Part shown: positions 23,520-30,506 of the stretch, piece after piece
Position numbering within the stretch: position 1 is the first letter of the stretch
Layout: each line of letters starts with the position of its first letter
Notes under the pieces: model-generated
What the model was told of the DNA's origin: nothing
Databases searched by the model: none
The model's input: only the letters and a program-made list of their open reading frames with translations
Source: Parcubacteria group bacterium GW2011_GWA2_40_143
GTDB lineage: Bacteria; Patescibacteriota; Minisyncoccia; UBA9983
Reading direction: 5' to 3'
Length of the DNA: 32,971 nt
NCBI GenBank assembly: GCA_000996035.1
Contig: LBYH01000008.1
Coordinates: forward strand, 1 to 32,971
Translations under genes and position numbers: made by a program

Positions 23520-24556
23520 GTCTCATGCAAACTTTTTTTGCTCACCCATTCATTTGCTTTATGGGCATTAAACGGACCAGGTCCGAGAATAATCATCTTT
23601 GATGCCATTTTTCCAAGAAAAGAGCCGTCAGTAAAATAATTTACTGAACCACTCTTATTGCCGGTGATTTTTTCTATATCAGAAATAAAATTTTCATCAT
23701 CGCATTGTACCGGCAGAACTGAAAATTTTGTTTCCACCCTGGCATTATATTTTTTCGCGATTTTCAAAAAGTTTTCAATTATCTTCTTGTTTTGTTTTTC
23801 TGCAACAGTGCGACATTCCACTTCTAAAACACACTCGGCTGGCACTTTATTAACAGCATCTCCTCCTTTAATTTTTCCAAAATTAATAGTGGTATAATTA
23901 GGAGAAAAAATATCATTTTTATAATCCTTTACGCCAGCAAAATATTCTTGAATTTCTTTAATAAAATCGCAAGCAAGAATTATGGCGTTTAGTCCTTTTT
24001 CCGGTTCGCTTCCGTGACATTCTTTGCCATAAAAATTAATCACAAAAGAAAGAATTCCCTTGGATGCAATCATCGGCTCAAGATTTGTTGGCTCTCCGAC
24101 AATAACATATTCAGTATTTATTTTTTCAGTTTTCATAAAATCAGTTATTCCTTCAAAGTTTGTTTCTTCATCATACGTGAGTAACAGATTGAAACCATTT
24201 TTGCAATTTTTAAAATTTATTTGCGATACTGCCGACAATAAAGAAGCAATCCCGCCCTTCATATCAGAACTGCCAAGCCCATAAATTTTATCTCCATCAA
24301 TTTTCATTGCAAAAGGATCAATCGTCCAGTTTTCCCCAGCAGAAATAGTGTCCGTGTGTCCTAAAAAGGTTAGGGCCGGTTTACTTCCAATTGTGACAAA
24401 TAGGCTTGCTTTGTTTGATTCTTTATTTTCCACTAATTCAATCTTAAAACCTAAAAGACACAGGAAGTTGGCTATCCATTTTACTATTTCATTATTATCC
24501 TTATCCTCAACCGTATTAAATTTTATTAATCTTTCTAAGATCTTTTCAATATTCAT
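23510..24556 (-). CDS. M20 family metallopeptidase/deacylase, C-terminus cut by repeat
   Basis: Member of the ArgE/DapE/CPG2-type M20 family, which uses two metals to hydrolyse amide bonds in peptides or N-acyl amino acids. Metal-site motifs are intact: GHTDT (H67, D69), GSSDMKGG (D98), DEE (E130-E131), GEP and the distal His in GPGPFNAHKANEWV. Residues about 170-290 form the dimerisation lid (HGSEPEKGLNAI). The protein stops at KKSLHETQP, about 15-20 residues earlier than usual, and the last codons and stop lie in the repeat, so the original 3' end has been replaced. Start 24556 has GAAGGA upstream. As the fourth gene of cassette B it may act on a histidine-containing peptide or conjugate (inference). 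Confidence 0.85.
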   Translation of the reverse strand: MNIEKILERLIKFNTVEDKDNNEIVKWIANFLCLLGFKIELVENKESNKASLFVTIGSKPALTFLGHTDTISAGENWTIDPFAMKIDGDKIYGLGSSDMKGGIASLLSAVSQINFKNCKNGFNLLLTYDEETNFEGITDFMKTEKINTEYVIVGEPTNLEPMIASKGILSFVINFYGKECHGSEPEKGLNAIILACDFIKEIQEYFAGVKDYKNDIFSPNYTTINFGKIKGGDAVNKVPAECVLEVECRTVAEKQNKKIIENFLKIAKKYNARVETKFSVLPVQCDDENFISDIEKITGNKSGSVNYFTDGSFLGKMASKMIILGPGPFNAHKANEWVSKKSLHETQP

Positions 24557-24631
24557 ATATTTTTTCCTTCTTCTTTTTCACTTTTTTCTCAAAGCGGATC
24601 TTTTCATGCTTTCGGATTTTAGCGGAAAGGG

Positions 24632-25354
24632 CTAAGACAAAAATTTTTCTTCTATACTTATTATTTCTCCAGAAATAAAAATTTTATTGCTCTTAATAAA
24701 AACCTTAAAAATGGAATTGCTAGGTTGCTTAATCTGAAACTTTTCTATTTTATATTTTGAATACATAAAATATGCTAATGCCATTGTCCCTGAACCACAA
24801 GCAGTTTCTTCAATTAAAGTATCTATATCTTTAACCCATATTATTGGTTTTATTGAAAATATATTTTTATTTTTCTTATAAGAAATTACACCTGATGCAG
24901 GAAAATTATTATAATTTTTTACTAATAGTTTTTTTGCTTCACTTTTTATTATTTCTTTATTCGTTATAAAATACGCAATTCCAGTTAAAAAACATGAATT
25001 TTTTGAACATCTAAAGTTATTTAAAGATAGCTTAATTTCAGAAGTATTATCTTCCACGGTTGCCTCAATAAAATTATCTTGCCCAGAAGATTCAAGTCTG
25101 ATTTTTGTTTTACCCGTATCATTTTTAATTAACATAGCAAGACACCGTAGCGCATTCCCACAAAATTCTCCTCCTGCCATTTCTAATCTCCCGTCGTTAT
25201 TTTTATCTTTTGCGCGCACCCAAAAACCTACCTGCTCAATAGTAGGATCCTTTTTCATTATTATTTTTGATAATTTTATTTTTTCCTTTTGGCTATAATC
25301 GCTTTTAACAATAGCAGTTATATTTCCACCTGGATTTACCTTGTAGTATTTCAT
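24632..25354 (-). CDS. CntK/DapF-like epimerase, probable histidine racemase
   Basis: A 240-aa PLP-independent racemase of the diaminopimelate-epimerase fold. It resembles CntK, the histidine racemase of staphylopine synthesis, more than DapF. Shared features from memory of CntK include N-terminal KxNPxGNxT, EQVGF, M-x-G-x-EFCGNA around the first catalytic Cys (C65), ENSCGSGT versus ETACGSGT around the second (near C184), and a late QP-x-x-SI motif. Both catalytic Cys are present. DapF is normally about 275 aa, so this is on the short side. The neighbouring HisRS makes L-His to D-His the preferred guess, but DapF-like activity on another amino acid cannot be excluded. No Shine-Dalgarno is visible; a hairpin ends 8 nt upstream. 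Confidence 0.75.
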   Translation of the reverse strand: MKYYKVNPGGNITAIVKSDYSQKEKIKLSKIIMKKDPTIEQVGFWVRAKDKNNDGRLEMAGGEFCGNALRCLAMLIKNDTGKTKIRLESSGQDNFIEATVEDNTSEIKLSLNNFRCSKNSCFLTGIAYFITNKEIIKSEAKKLLVKNYNNFPASGVISYKKNKNIFSIKPIIWVKDIDTLIEETACGSGTMALAYFMYSKYKIEKFQIKQPSNSIFKVFIKSNKIFISGEIISIEEKFLS

Positions 25355-25362
25355 AATAATAA

Positions 25363-25390
25363 AATGGGGGTGTTTAAAAACACCCCCATT
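25363..25390. terminator. Hairpin between the 313-aa gene and the racemase gene
   Basis: AATGGGGGTGTTT / AAACACCCCCATT, a perfect 13-bp inverted repeat with a 2-nt loop. It is followed on the minus strand by TTATTATT, so it could act as a weak intrinsic terminator. It ends 8 nt before the racemase ATG. Confidence 0.6.
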
Positions 25391-25405
25391 GATAAATTTG
25401 AAGCG

Positions 25406-26347
25406 TTATAATTCAGATATGAAATGCTTTAGTTTCTCATACCCTCGTTCAAGTACCTCCTTTGCAACCTCGTGTGGTAAAGAAAACTTTTCTACTCCCG
25501 CGAATTCTTGTAAAAGAATCTTGTAATCGCGGAGTATATTTTTTACCTTACCTTGGTTGCTGTCAAGCAATGAACTCAAGAGGCGAAACATTTCATCAAC
25601 ACTGTCTGGTAAATCACAACCAAACACTGGTTCATTTTCGTAACAGTAGTATGTGGGAGGATCGCCAATTTGCGTAAAGATTTGTGTTGATTTCCATTGC
25701 TCATGGAAACCCATCCTTTCAACCATTTGTTGCCGAAATCTATAGAATATTTTTTCTGCTGGACCACCGATCATGATTATGTGTTTATGATTTAAAGACA
25801 TTTCTTTGACCAGTAAACACTCTTTCATATTTGGAACATTGATCGGATCTCTCATGTAAAAAATATGTTCTATCATGTACTGAATTGCGTTCATTCCACC
25901 ACGCTTATCGGCAAATGCTTTAATCTGCTCATCTGATTGATATATTTTCAAAGCGGACGGCATTAGACTTTTAATAACGTTAGTAAACGCAGAGAATGTG
26001 CCACTATCAATTAAGACTTCAAGCTCAATCTGGTAAAAAGTTTTCACATATTTTTGTAAAGCTTTTTTTACTAAATCGCATGAGTTTTGATAGTTGTTAG
26101 AGTTTGCTCTTTCAACACCATGCTTTGCGATATATAGATTTATGGCTGGGTTGCCAAGCTGTGTAGAAAGTCGCATCACTGGTATGGGATAAGCAAGCAA
26201 TCGGATAGGAACTTTTTGATTAAGACCATATCCTTGAGCAAGACAGATTTCTTGATTTCTACTGGGTTTGATTTCTCGAAAGAATTTTCCAATTTTTCCG
26301 CCTTCGTTGTTTAAAAGGTTGGTGATAAGTTCGTCTCTGAATTTCAT
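25406..26347 (-). CDS. Unrecognised 313-aa alpha/beta protein of cassette B
   Basis: I do not recognise a family. The start at 26347 is chosen over the track start at 26389 because GAGGGG precedes that ATG. Predicted strands alternate with helices (IRLLAYPIPVMRLS; NLYIAKHGV; ELEVLIDSG; KHIIMIGGP), suggesting a Rossmann-like fold. A helical C-terminus follows (DEMFRLLSSLLDSN... EVLERGYEKLKHFI). No signal peptide or TM helix is seen. The segment IIMIGGPAEKIFYRFRQQMVERMG vaguely recalls the region of class I synthetases that binds substrate, but no HIGH or KMSKS motif is present. Its place between HisRS and a probable histidine racemase suggests it works on histidine or an activated histidine (inference). 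Confidence 0.7.
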   Translation of the reverse strand: MKFRDELITNLLNNEGGKIGKFFREIKPSRNQEICLAQGYGLNQKVPIRLLAYPIPVMRLSTQLGNPAINLYIAKHGVERANSNNYQNSCDLVKKALQKYVKTFYQIELEVLIDSGTFSAFTNVIKSLMPSALKIYQSDEQIKAFADKRGGMNAIQYMIEHIFYMRDPINVPNMKECLLVKEMSLNHKHIIMIGGPAEKIFYRFRQQMVERMGFHEQWKSTQIFTQIGDPPTYYCYENEPVFGCDLPDSVDEMFRLLSSLLDSNQGKVKNILRDYKILLQEFAGVEKFSLPHEVAKEVLERGYEKLKHFISEL

Positions 26348-26375
26348 TTTTTCCCCTCTTTTTGTAAAAGTAAGC

Positions 26376-26409
26376 GTCGACACTACCAAGCAACCTTGGT
26401 AGTGTCGAC
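26376..26409. other. Perfect 15-bp hairpin after the HisRS gene
   Basis: GTCGACACTACCAAG / CTTGGTAGTGTCGAC with a 4-nt loop, located 13 nt past the HisRS stop. There is no U-run on the minus strand, so it may protect or pause the transcript but is not a canonical terminator. Confidence 0.7.
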
Positions 26410-26422
26410 TTAGAAAATAATT

Positions 26423-27796
26423 TTACCTCACTTCAGCGCAAATATCATCCAAACCTGAAAAACGCTGTTCTCCCGTTTCAAGATTCTTAACCTGAACACC
26501 GTCATTGTTGACTTCATCATTCCCGGCAATAATAGCAAACTTAAATCCCTTCTTACTAGCGTATTTAAGTTGATCGCCTATTCGCTTTGAGTCAAAGAAA
26601 ACTTCTGTTTTAATGCCGCTGTTCCTCAATAAAGTGGCAATCTTGAAATAATAAGACATCAACGATTTATCCATTGAAGTGACTAACACCGGAGCTACAG
26701 TGGCCGGACCAGTTTTCAGTATTCCAGTTTTAAGCAATTGCGAAAAAAGTCTTGTTAATCCTATTGAGATTCCAACGCCTGGCATTTTTTTGTCACCAAA
26801 AAAACTCGTTAAATTGTCGTAGCGGCCGCCGGAACAAATACTTCCAATTTCAGGATAATCAACCAGCGTTGTTTCGTAAATCGTCCCAGTGTAATAATCC
26901 AAACCGCGAACAATACCAAGGTTAACTTTGTAGCTATCTTGAGGAATACCCAAGGTAGCCATGTGTCCAATCACTTGTTCGAGCTCGTCAACTCCTTGCA
27001 AAAACAATTCATTATCTATCTTGCAAGAACGAAGATATTCCATTATTTCATTGATTGGTTTGTTAATGCCGGCAAAATTAATTATGCCGTCAATAATGTC
27101 AGCGCCTATTCCTTTTTCCGCCATTGTTTCTCTTGTTTTGTCTACCCCGACTTTTTCAAGCTTGTCTATCGCATGCATAGCCTCGTTAATGCAATGGTTA
27201 GTTAATCCATAAAAGCTAAAATAGCCCTGAAGTATTTTCCTGTTATTCACTCCGATCATAAACTTCCCAATATTCATTTGTTTGAATATTTGGTAAATTA
27301 CACTCGGCATTTCAGCATCTACCAGAAGAGGCAAATCTTTATCTCCCACAACATCAATATCACATTGATAAAACTCGCGATACCGGCCGGACTGAGGCCT
27401 TTCACCTCTCCAAACTTTTTGAATCTGGTAGCGACGGAATGGAAAATTTAAAAGACTATAGTTTTGTGCGACATAGCGTGCCAACGGCACCGTTAAATCA
27501 AAATGAAGCGCCAAATTTTGGTCATTGTCACCAGAATAATTAGACAGACGCCCCAAAGTGTAGATTTCCCTGTCGTTAGATCCTTTAGCGATAAGCATGG
27601 CCGTTTTTTCAACAGCGCTTGTCTCTATCGGAGAAAATCCGTACTTTTCAAAATTGTCGCGTATGATGTCTAAAATTTTCTGCTCCAAAATTCTTTCTTC
27701 CGGCAACCATTCCGGGAAACATTTACATTGTAGCACATCCTTTCCATTCAATAAAAAGTTCGAAAAAACAGAATTGACAATTTTTGTCGGTTTCAC
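26423..27796 (-). CDS. hisS: Histidine--tRNA ligase (complete, possibly accessory)
   Basis: Class II synthetase for histidine, about 435-457 aa depending on start. Motif 1 region LPEERILEQK, motif 2 with RYQIQKVWRGERPQSGRYRE, the histidine pocket GLDYYTG (near 297), GGRYDNL, and motif 3 (PGVGISIGLTRLF) are intact. A C-terminal HGTP anticodon-binding domain follows (VLVTSMDKSLMS...). So this is a full HisRS and not a HisZ-like remnant. The track start (GTG 27796) sits inside the GGAGGTG ribosome-binding site and is doubtful; the N-terminal 20 codons are repeat-derived, and GTG 27736 is an alternative. It is driven by the poly-C promoter shared with two RiPP cassettes, which is odd for housekeeping. 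Whether the genome has another hisS decides its role. Confidence 0.85.
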   Translation of the reverse strand: MKPTKIVNSVFSNFLLNGKDVLQCKCFPEWLPEERILEQKILDIIRDNFEKYGFSPIETSAVEKTAMLIAKGSNDREIYTLGRLSNYSGDNDQNLALHFDLTVPLARYVAQNYSLLNFPFRRYQIQKVWRGERPQSGRYREFYQCDIDVVGDKDLPLLVDAEMPSVIYQIFKQMNIGKFMIGVNNRKILQGYFSFYGLTNHCINEAMHAIDKLEKVGVDKTRETMAEKGIGADIIDGIINFAGINKPINEIMEYLRSCKIDNELFLQGVDELEQVIGHMATLGIPQDSYKVNLGIVRGLDYYTGTIYETTLVDYPEIGSICSGGRYDNLTSFFGDKKMPGVGISIGLTRLFSQLLKTGILKTGPATVAPVLVTSMDKSLMSYYFKIATLLRNSGIKTEVFFDSKRIGDQLKYASKKGFKFAIIAGNDEVNNDGVQVKNLETGEQRFSGLDDICAEVR

Positions 27797-27880
27797 CTCC
27801 TTTCTTAGCTTTAGTTTCGGTTAATTTTTAAAGAACTTATTTAAGTTAAAGGCTACCATAGGGGGGGGGTAAAAAGTCAA
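27775..27880 (-). repeat. Promoter/leader repeat, copy B (partial)
   Basis: This copy shares the -35/poly-C/extended -10 block, the TTCTTTAAAAA-TTAA stretch and AAGAAAGGAGGTGAAACCGACAAA with copies A and C, but lacks the outer 70-odd bp. After ACCGACAAA it runs into HisRS codons. The leader-peptide frame can still be traced (ETDKNCQFCFFELFIEWKGCATM), but without a start codon. Confidence 0.7.
27850..27880 (-). promoter_or_regulatory. Poly-C-spacer promoter of cassette B
   Basis: Minus strand: -35 TTGACT (27875-27880), 19-nt spacer with nine C, extended -10 TATGG TAGCCT (-10 at 27850-27855). Confidence 0.6.
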
Positions 27881-27895
27881 GCAAAATTGGCTCTT

Positions 27896-28093
27896 TTAAA
27901 TTTTAAATAATTTTCTTGCGTTTTCCGTTGTCTGAGCGGCAATCTCGTCAAATGAAACGCCTCGCAAATCGGCAATTTTCTGAGCCGCGTATTTTACGTA
28001 CGCCCCCCACCAACCCCACGAAAAACCTGCTTCCCTTCTCCTTCTGATTCCGCCTAAATTAAATATTTTAATGAAAGATTTTGCCATTTCCAC
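27896..28093 (-). pseudogene. TatD-family DNase C-terminal remnant
   Basis: The last 35 residues of this 65-aa ORF (AYVKYAAQKIADLRGVSFDE... TTENARKLFKI) match the conserved C-terminus of TatD-family metal-dependent DNases (about 260 aa). The remaining upstream residues do not look like TatD and no metal-binding motif is left. It lies between the HExxH gene (9 nt away) and the promoter of cassette B. The best reading is a truncated remnant left when the island was assembled. It could still be translated. Confidence 0.6.
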
Positions 28094-28101
28094 GAGGATT
28101 T

Positions 28102-28767
28102 TTACGACAACGCAACCAGACTTTCTTTTATAAACTTTTCCATATTACCATCGCTTTCTTGCCATTTTTTTTCAATTATTGAATAAATTTCTTTATGTTT
28201 TGGATAAAATATTTTCTCTTGCTTTTTAATAATTTTTTGAAACGCCAATTGATTTAAAATAATAACATTGAATATTTCCGACAGATCCCAATATTTGCCT
28301 TGATTTTGATCCATGCCGTTTACTATACCGCCAAGATTAGCGCGACAATAATCAAAGAAAATAAAATGAATAACTTCATGAAAAATAACCCTCAATTTAT
28401 CTTGATTGCTTCTTTTGTAATATACTTGAAAAACATTTTTATCCAAATACCTTGGATTGCAATCAAAAATTGACAATGTTCCACAATATTCTTTGCTTGA
28501 AAAATCTTGTTTGAAAATATCTTTCACGGCGTTAAAAAAATCAACTTGCCTTTGTTGCGCTAGATCATTAATTTCCAATAACGATTTTGTTAATTCTTCT
28601 TTGTTTTTATCATAATAATCGTTTATATATTCTTGATAATTGTCTTTACTTACGGTTGGATGACTTTTAATTATTTTTTCACCAAAATCAACACCTCCCG
28701 CTTTTAATTCAAAGAAGTTCAGAAAGGTTTCTTTATCCAAATTTTTATCTAAAGTTATTTTTATCAT
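28102..28767 (-). CDS. Cassette C HExxH putative zinc metalloprotease
   Basis: A 221-aa cytoplasmic protein with FHEVIHFIFFDYC, a classic HExxH zinc motif. The acidic third-ligand candidate is in WDLSEIFNVIILN, 33 residues after the motif Glu, which suits a gluzincin-like site. There is no signal peptide or TM helix. The rest is helical and Lys-rich. No named family is recognised. It is the last intact gene of the graspetide cassette, and the corresponding position in cassette A holds a protein with the same layout but HEILI. A leader peptidase or a resistance/processing protease for the modified peptide is a reasonable guess. The start 28767 has no Shine-Dalgarno but has a -10 nine bases upstream. 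Confidence 0.65.
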   Translation of the reverse strand: MIKITLDKNLDKETFLNFFELKAGGVDFGEKIIKSHPTVSKDNYQEYINDYYDKNKEELTKSLLEINDLAQQRQVDFFNAVKDIFKQDFSSKEYCGTLSIFDCNPRYLDKNVFQVYYKRSNQDKLRVIFHEVIHFIFFDYCRANLGGIVNGMDQNQGKYWDLSEIFNVIILNQLAFQKIIKKQEKIFYPKHKEIYSIIEKKWQESDGNMEKFIKESLVALS

Positions 28768-28776
28768 TATGTGTAA

Positions 28777-28804
28777 ATAATAAGAGCTCCTCTGTAAAAA
28801 TCAA
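28777..28804 (-). promoter_or_regulatory. Candidate promoter of the HExxH gene, embedded in a hairpin
   Basis: Minus strand: -35 TTGATT (28799-28804), 16-nt spacer, -10 TATTAT (28777-28782), nine bases to the ATG. It overlaps the inverted repeat at 28782-28815. Confidence 0.45.
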
Positions 28805-28815
28805 GAGGAGCTCTT
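28782..28815. other. Hairpin between ATP-grasp and HExxH genes
   Basis: AAGAGCTCCTCT / AGAGGAGCTCTT, a perfect 12-bp stem with a 10-nt loop, followed on the minus strand by ATTATTTA. It could terminate transcription weakly or protect the ATP-grasp mRNA end. Confidence 0.65.
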
Positions 28816-28903
28816 TAAGATCTGTTTATAAAGATCCCATTCCCATACTAAGAAATCCATTATTTCTTTTAACTTCGAAATAGTGTCTTTATCAACATAA
28901 TTA

Positions 28904-29896
28904 TTAGAAATGATACTGCTCGGGTGCGACAAGAAGTTCAGCGATAGCTTCCCCAATCGGCAATCCCGTTAAACGTTCAATCCAAAGCCATTGTCCATTG
29001 GGGTTTATCTCGAGAAAAACGTAGTTATTTTGTGGCGTAACAATTACGTCAATGCATCCGAAAGCAAGGCCTAATTGACGTACGAGCGTCCGACATTTTT
29101 CTTCAATCTCTACTGGAAGCTCAAACGATTCATGTGGCGTATTAGCCAAGTCGTAATGTCGCCAATCTTCTCGCGTTCTTTCAGACTTCTGCGAAAAGAT
29201 TGCGCAGGCAAAAACCTTATCACCTACAACTGTAATTCTAATTTCAAACTTTTTCGGTACATATTCCTGTATGATAGTGGGACAATTTTGCAATTGTTTT
29301 AGCATACCTTGAAGATTATCTGCATCCATGCGTTTTGTATACATAATTAGTGAATCAACACCATTGTGTTCCTGAAACTCAATGCTAGGCATACATATAG
29401 TTTTAAGCGCTACTTCGTCAAGGTCGTCAAGAAACTTATATGCCGCCTGCGCTGAGTTTGTAATCAATGTCTTAGGAATATTAAAACCAATAGACTTGGC
29501 TACCAATAATTGATACGATTTTCTTGAAGCTACGCCAATTGCATCAGGGTCACTAAGCCAGAATACCGATGGCGAGAGGATTTGTGGCAATGAATCAAGA
29601 AAAAATTGGGATTCTCTAGTTATATATTCCCTTACATTTTGACTATTTACCCCAATTGGCGGAGAGGGAGCGCCTTTGCGGCGATTCCAAACGCTCTTTA
29701 CATCACGACAGTCAATCAAATTTTGTCCAACAGACAATCGAACAAAATTTGAATCCACAGAGACTTCAAAACTAATGCTACTTTTTTTTGGGTAAGTTGA
29801 AAAATCAAAGAGTAAATGGCACACGCCCTTTCTAGTTAAAATCTCACTCACATATTGGCAATGAGCGTCATCTGGATTTGACAATACAAAGATCAT
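28904..29896 (-). CDS. ATP-grasp RiPP ligase (MvdD/graspetide synthetase type)
   Basis: A 330-aa ATP-grasp enzyme predicted to join side-chain carboxylates of Asp/Glu to Ser/Thr hydroxyls or Lys amines in a precursor peptide, using ATP via acyl-phosphate. It has the marks of MvdD/MvdC-type maturases and not of RimK: the N-terminal SVWNRRKGAP (W70-R73), the central KTLITN and ALKTI strand, the RITVVGDKVFACAIFSQ segment, EDWRHYD, and the Mg/ATP motif FLEINPNGQWLWIE (near 301-314). Its start has a perfect AAAGGAGGT site that overlaps the end of the DUF6624 gene (stop and start nearly adjacent), so the two are translationally coupled. The likely substrate is the 60-aa peptide at 30507-30689. Confidence 0.92.
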   Translation of the reverse strand: MIFVLSNPDDAHCQYVSEILTRKGVCHLLFDFSTYPKKSSISFEVSVDSNFVRLSVGQNLIDCRDVKSVWNRRKGAPSPPIGVNSQNVREYITRESQFFLDSLPQILSPSVFWLSDPDAIGVASRKSYQLLVAKSIGFNIPKTLITNSAQAAYKFLDDLDEVALKTICMPSIEFQEHNGVDSLIMYTKRMDADNLQGMLKQLQNCPTIIQEYVPKKFEIRITVVGDKVFACAIFSQKSERTREDWRHYDLANTPHESFELPVEIEEKCRTLVRQLGLAFGCIDVIVTPQNNYVFLEINPNGQWLWIERLTGLPIGEAIAELLVAPEQYHF

Positions 29897-29897
29897 T

Positions 29898-30440
29898 TTA
29901 GACCTCCTTTATATTTTTTCTTTTGTTTTTTTTATTCAAACCAACATTCAATCTTAACCGTTTCATGTTGACAGTAAACGATTCAAGGCCAGCATTTTTT
30001 CTTCGTCTTGCTAAATTTTTTTTATCTCTAATAAGATAAGGTTTCAAAAGATTTTGTTCTGATTCATAACGAAACTGAGTGCCATAAATCTGCTTTTTCC
30101 TATTTTTAACAAGCATGCGATCAATCAAATAAGCAAGATTTTTTTTACTCGCTTCTCCTATTTTTACTGCTTTTTTTATAAGACACAAACATTTTTCTTG
30201 GAATTTAACATCATGATCAGCATGTTGGGCAATTAACCATGCGGCATCTGCCGCCTTTTCACCAACTAAACTTTTACCAGGCCAACCATATTTATTGATT
30301 ATCTTCTTGAGTTTTTCAGTATTTTTCATATCAACATTTGCATTCCAATTAGACCGTTTTTTCATAAAAAGTTTTCTCATTTTTTGGTCTCTTTCAATCA
30401 TCAACAACAGGGATTCTTTGATTTTTTTATTGGGGACCAT
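29898..30440 (-). CDS. DUF6624-like protein of the graspetide cassette
   Basis: A basic, helical protein of up to 180 aa. It shows a pattern I associate with DUF6624: DQxxR near the N-terminus, L-x-x-I-I-x-x-x-G-W-P (IINKYGWPGKSLVG), AAxAAWLIAQHADHD, then LAYLIDRMLV and QIYGTQ. No enzymatic role is established to my knowledge; conserved His/Asp/Gln suggest a binding or catalytic site. It is wedged between precursor and ligase and coupled to the ligase, which points to a role in peptide maturation. The start is uncertain: ATG 30440 lies inside a hairpin and lacks a Shine-Dalgarno, and ATG 30401 is an alternative that keeps the DQxxR motif. The C-terminus (LNKKNKRKNIKEV) is strongly basic. Confidence 0.75.
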   Translation of the reverse strand: MVPNKKIKESLLLMIERDQKMRKLFMKKRSNWNANVDMKNTEKLKKIINKYGWPGKSLVGEKAADAAWLIAQHADHDVKFQEKCLCLIKKAVKIGEASKKNLAYLIDRMLVKNRKKQIYGTQFRYESEQNLLKPYLIRDKKNLARRRKNAGLESFTVNMKRLRLNVGLNKKNKRKNIKEV

Positions 30441-30487
30441 ATATACTAAATCATACTAGAGTTTGGTTTAGTAGTCTATGGTCCCCA
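30431..30487. other. Two-part hairpin between graspetide precursor and DUF6624 gene
   Basis: TGGGGACCAT / ATGGTCCCCA (10 bp) and, inside it, TACTAAA / TTTAGTA (7 bp) after a small internal loop. On the mRNA the 3' arm covers the putative DUF6624 start codon at 30440, so it may both end or protect precursor mRNA and limit downstream translation. Confidence 0.65.
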
Positions 30488-30506
30488 TTTTTTATGGATG
30501 ATTATT

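Noticed and set aside
23500-23535. UGA readthrough extending the M20 peptidase by HWGLTLGVELPEV
   Set aside because: UGA is used as a normal stop elsewhere in the window, and the same TGA-plus-tail occurs in repeat copy C without an M20 gene, so it is repeat sequence. The possibility of a captured gene end is kept in the repeat finding.
25406-26347. tRNA-dependent cyclodipeptide synthase
   Set aside because: Considered because it is beside a synthetase. YCYENEP only loosely recalls the catalytic YxxxExP region, and the N-terminal G-x-S-x-G-N-S motif is not seen.
28815-28903. Short frame ending MDFLVWEWDLYKQILKSSS between ATP-grasp and HExxH genes
   Set aside because: Protein-like in part, but no convincing start or Shine-Dalgarno, and its end falls in the hairpin; too little to call a gene.
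23081-30487. Inter-gene hairpins as integron attC sites or a CRISPR array
   Set aside because: The hairpins are perfect or near-perfect, unrelated in sequence and lack paired RYYYAAC/GTTRRRY core sites; there is no regular repeat-spacer pattern.
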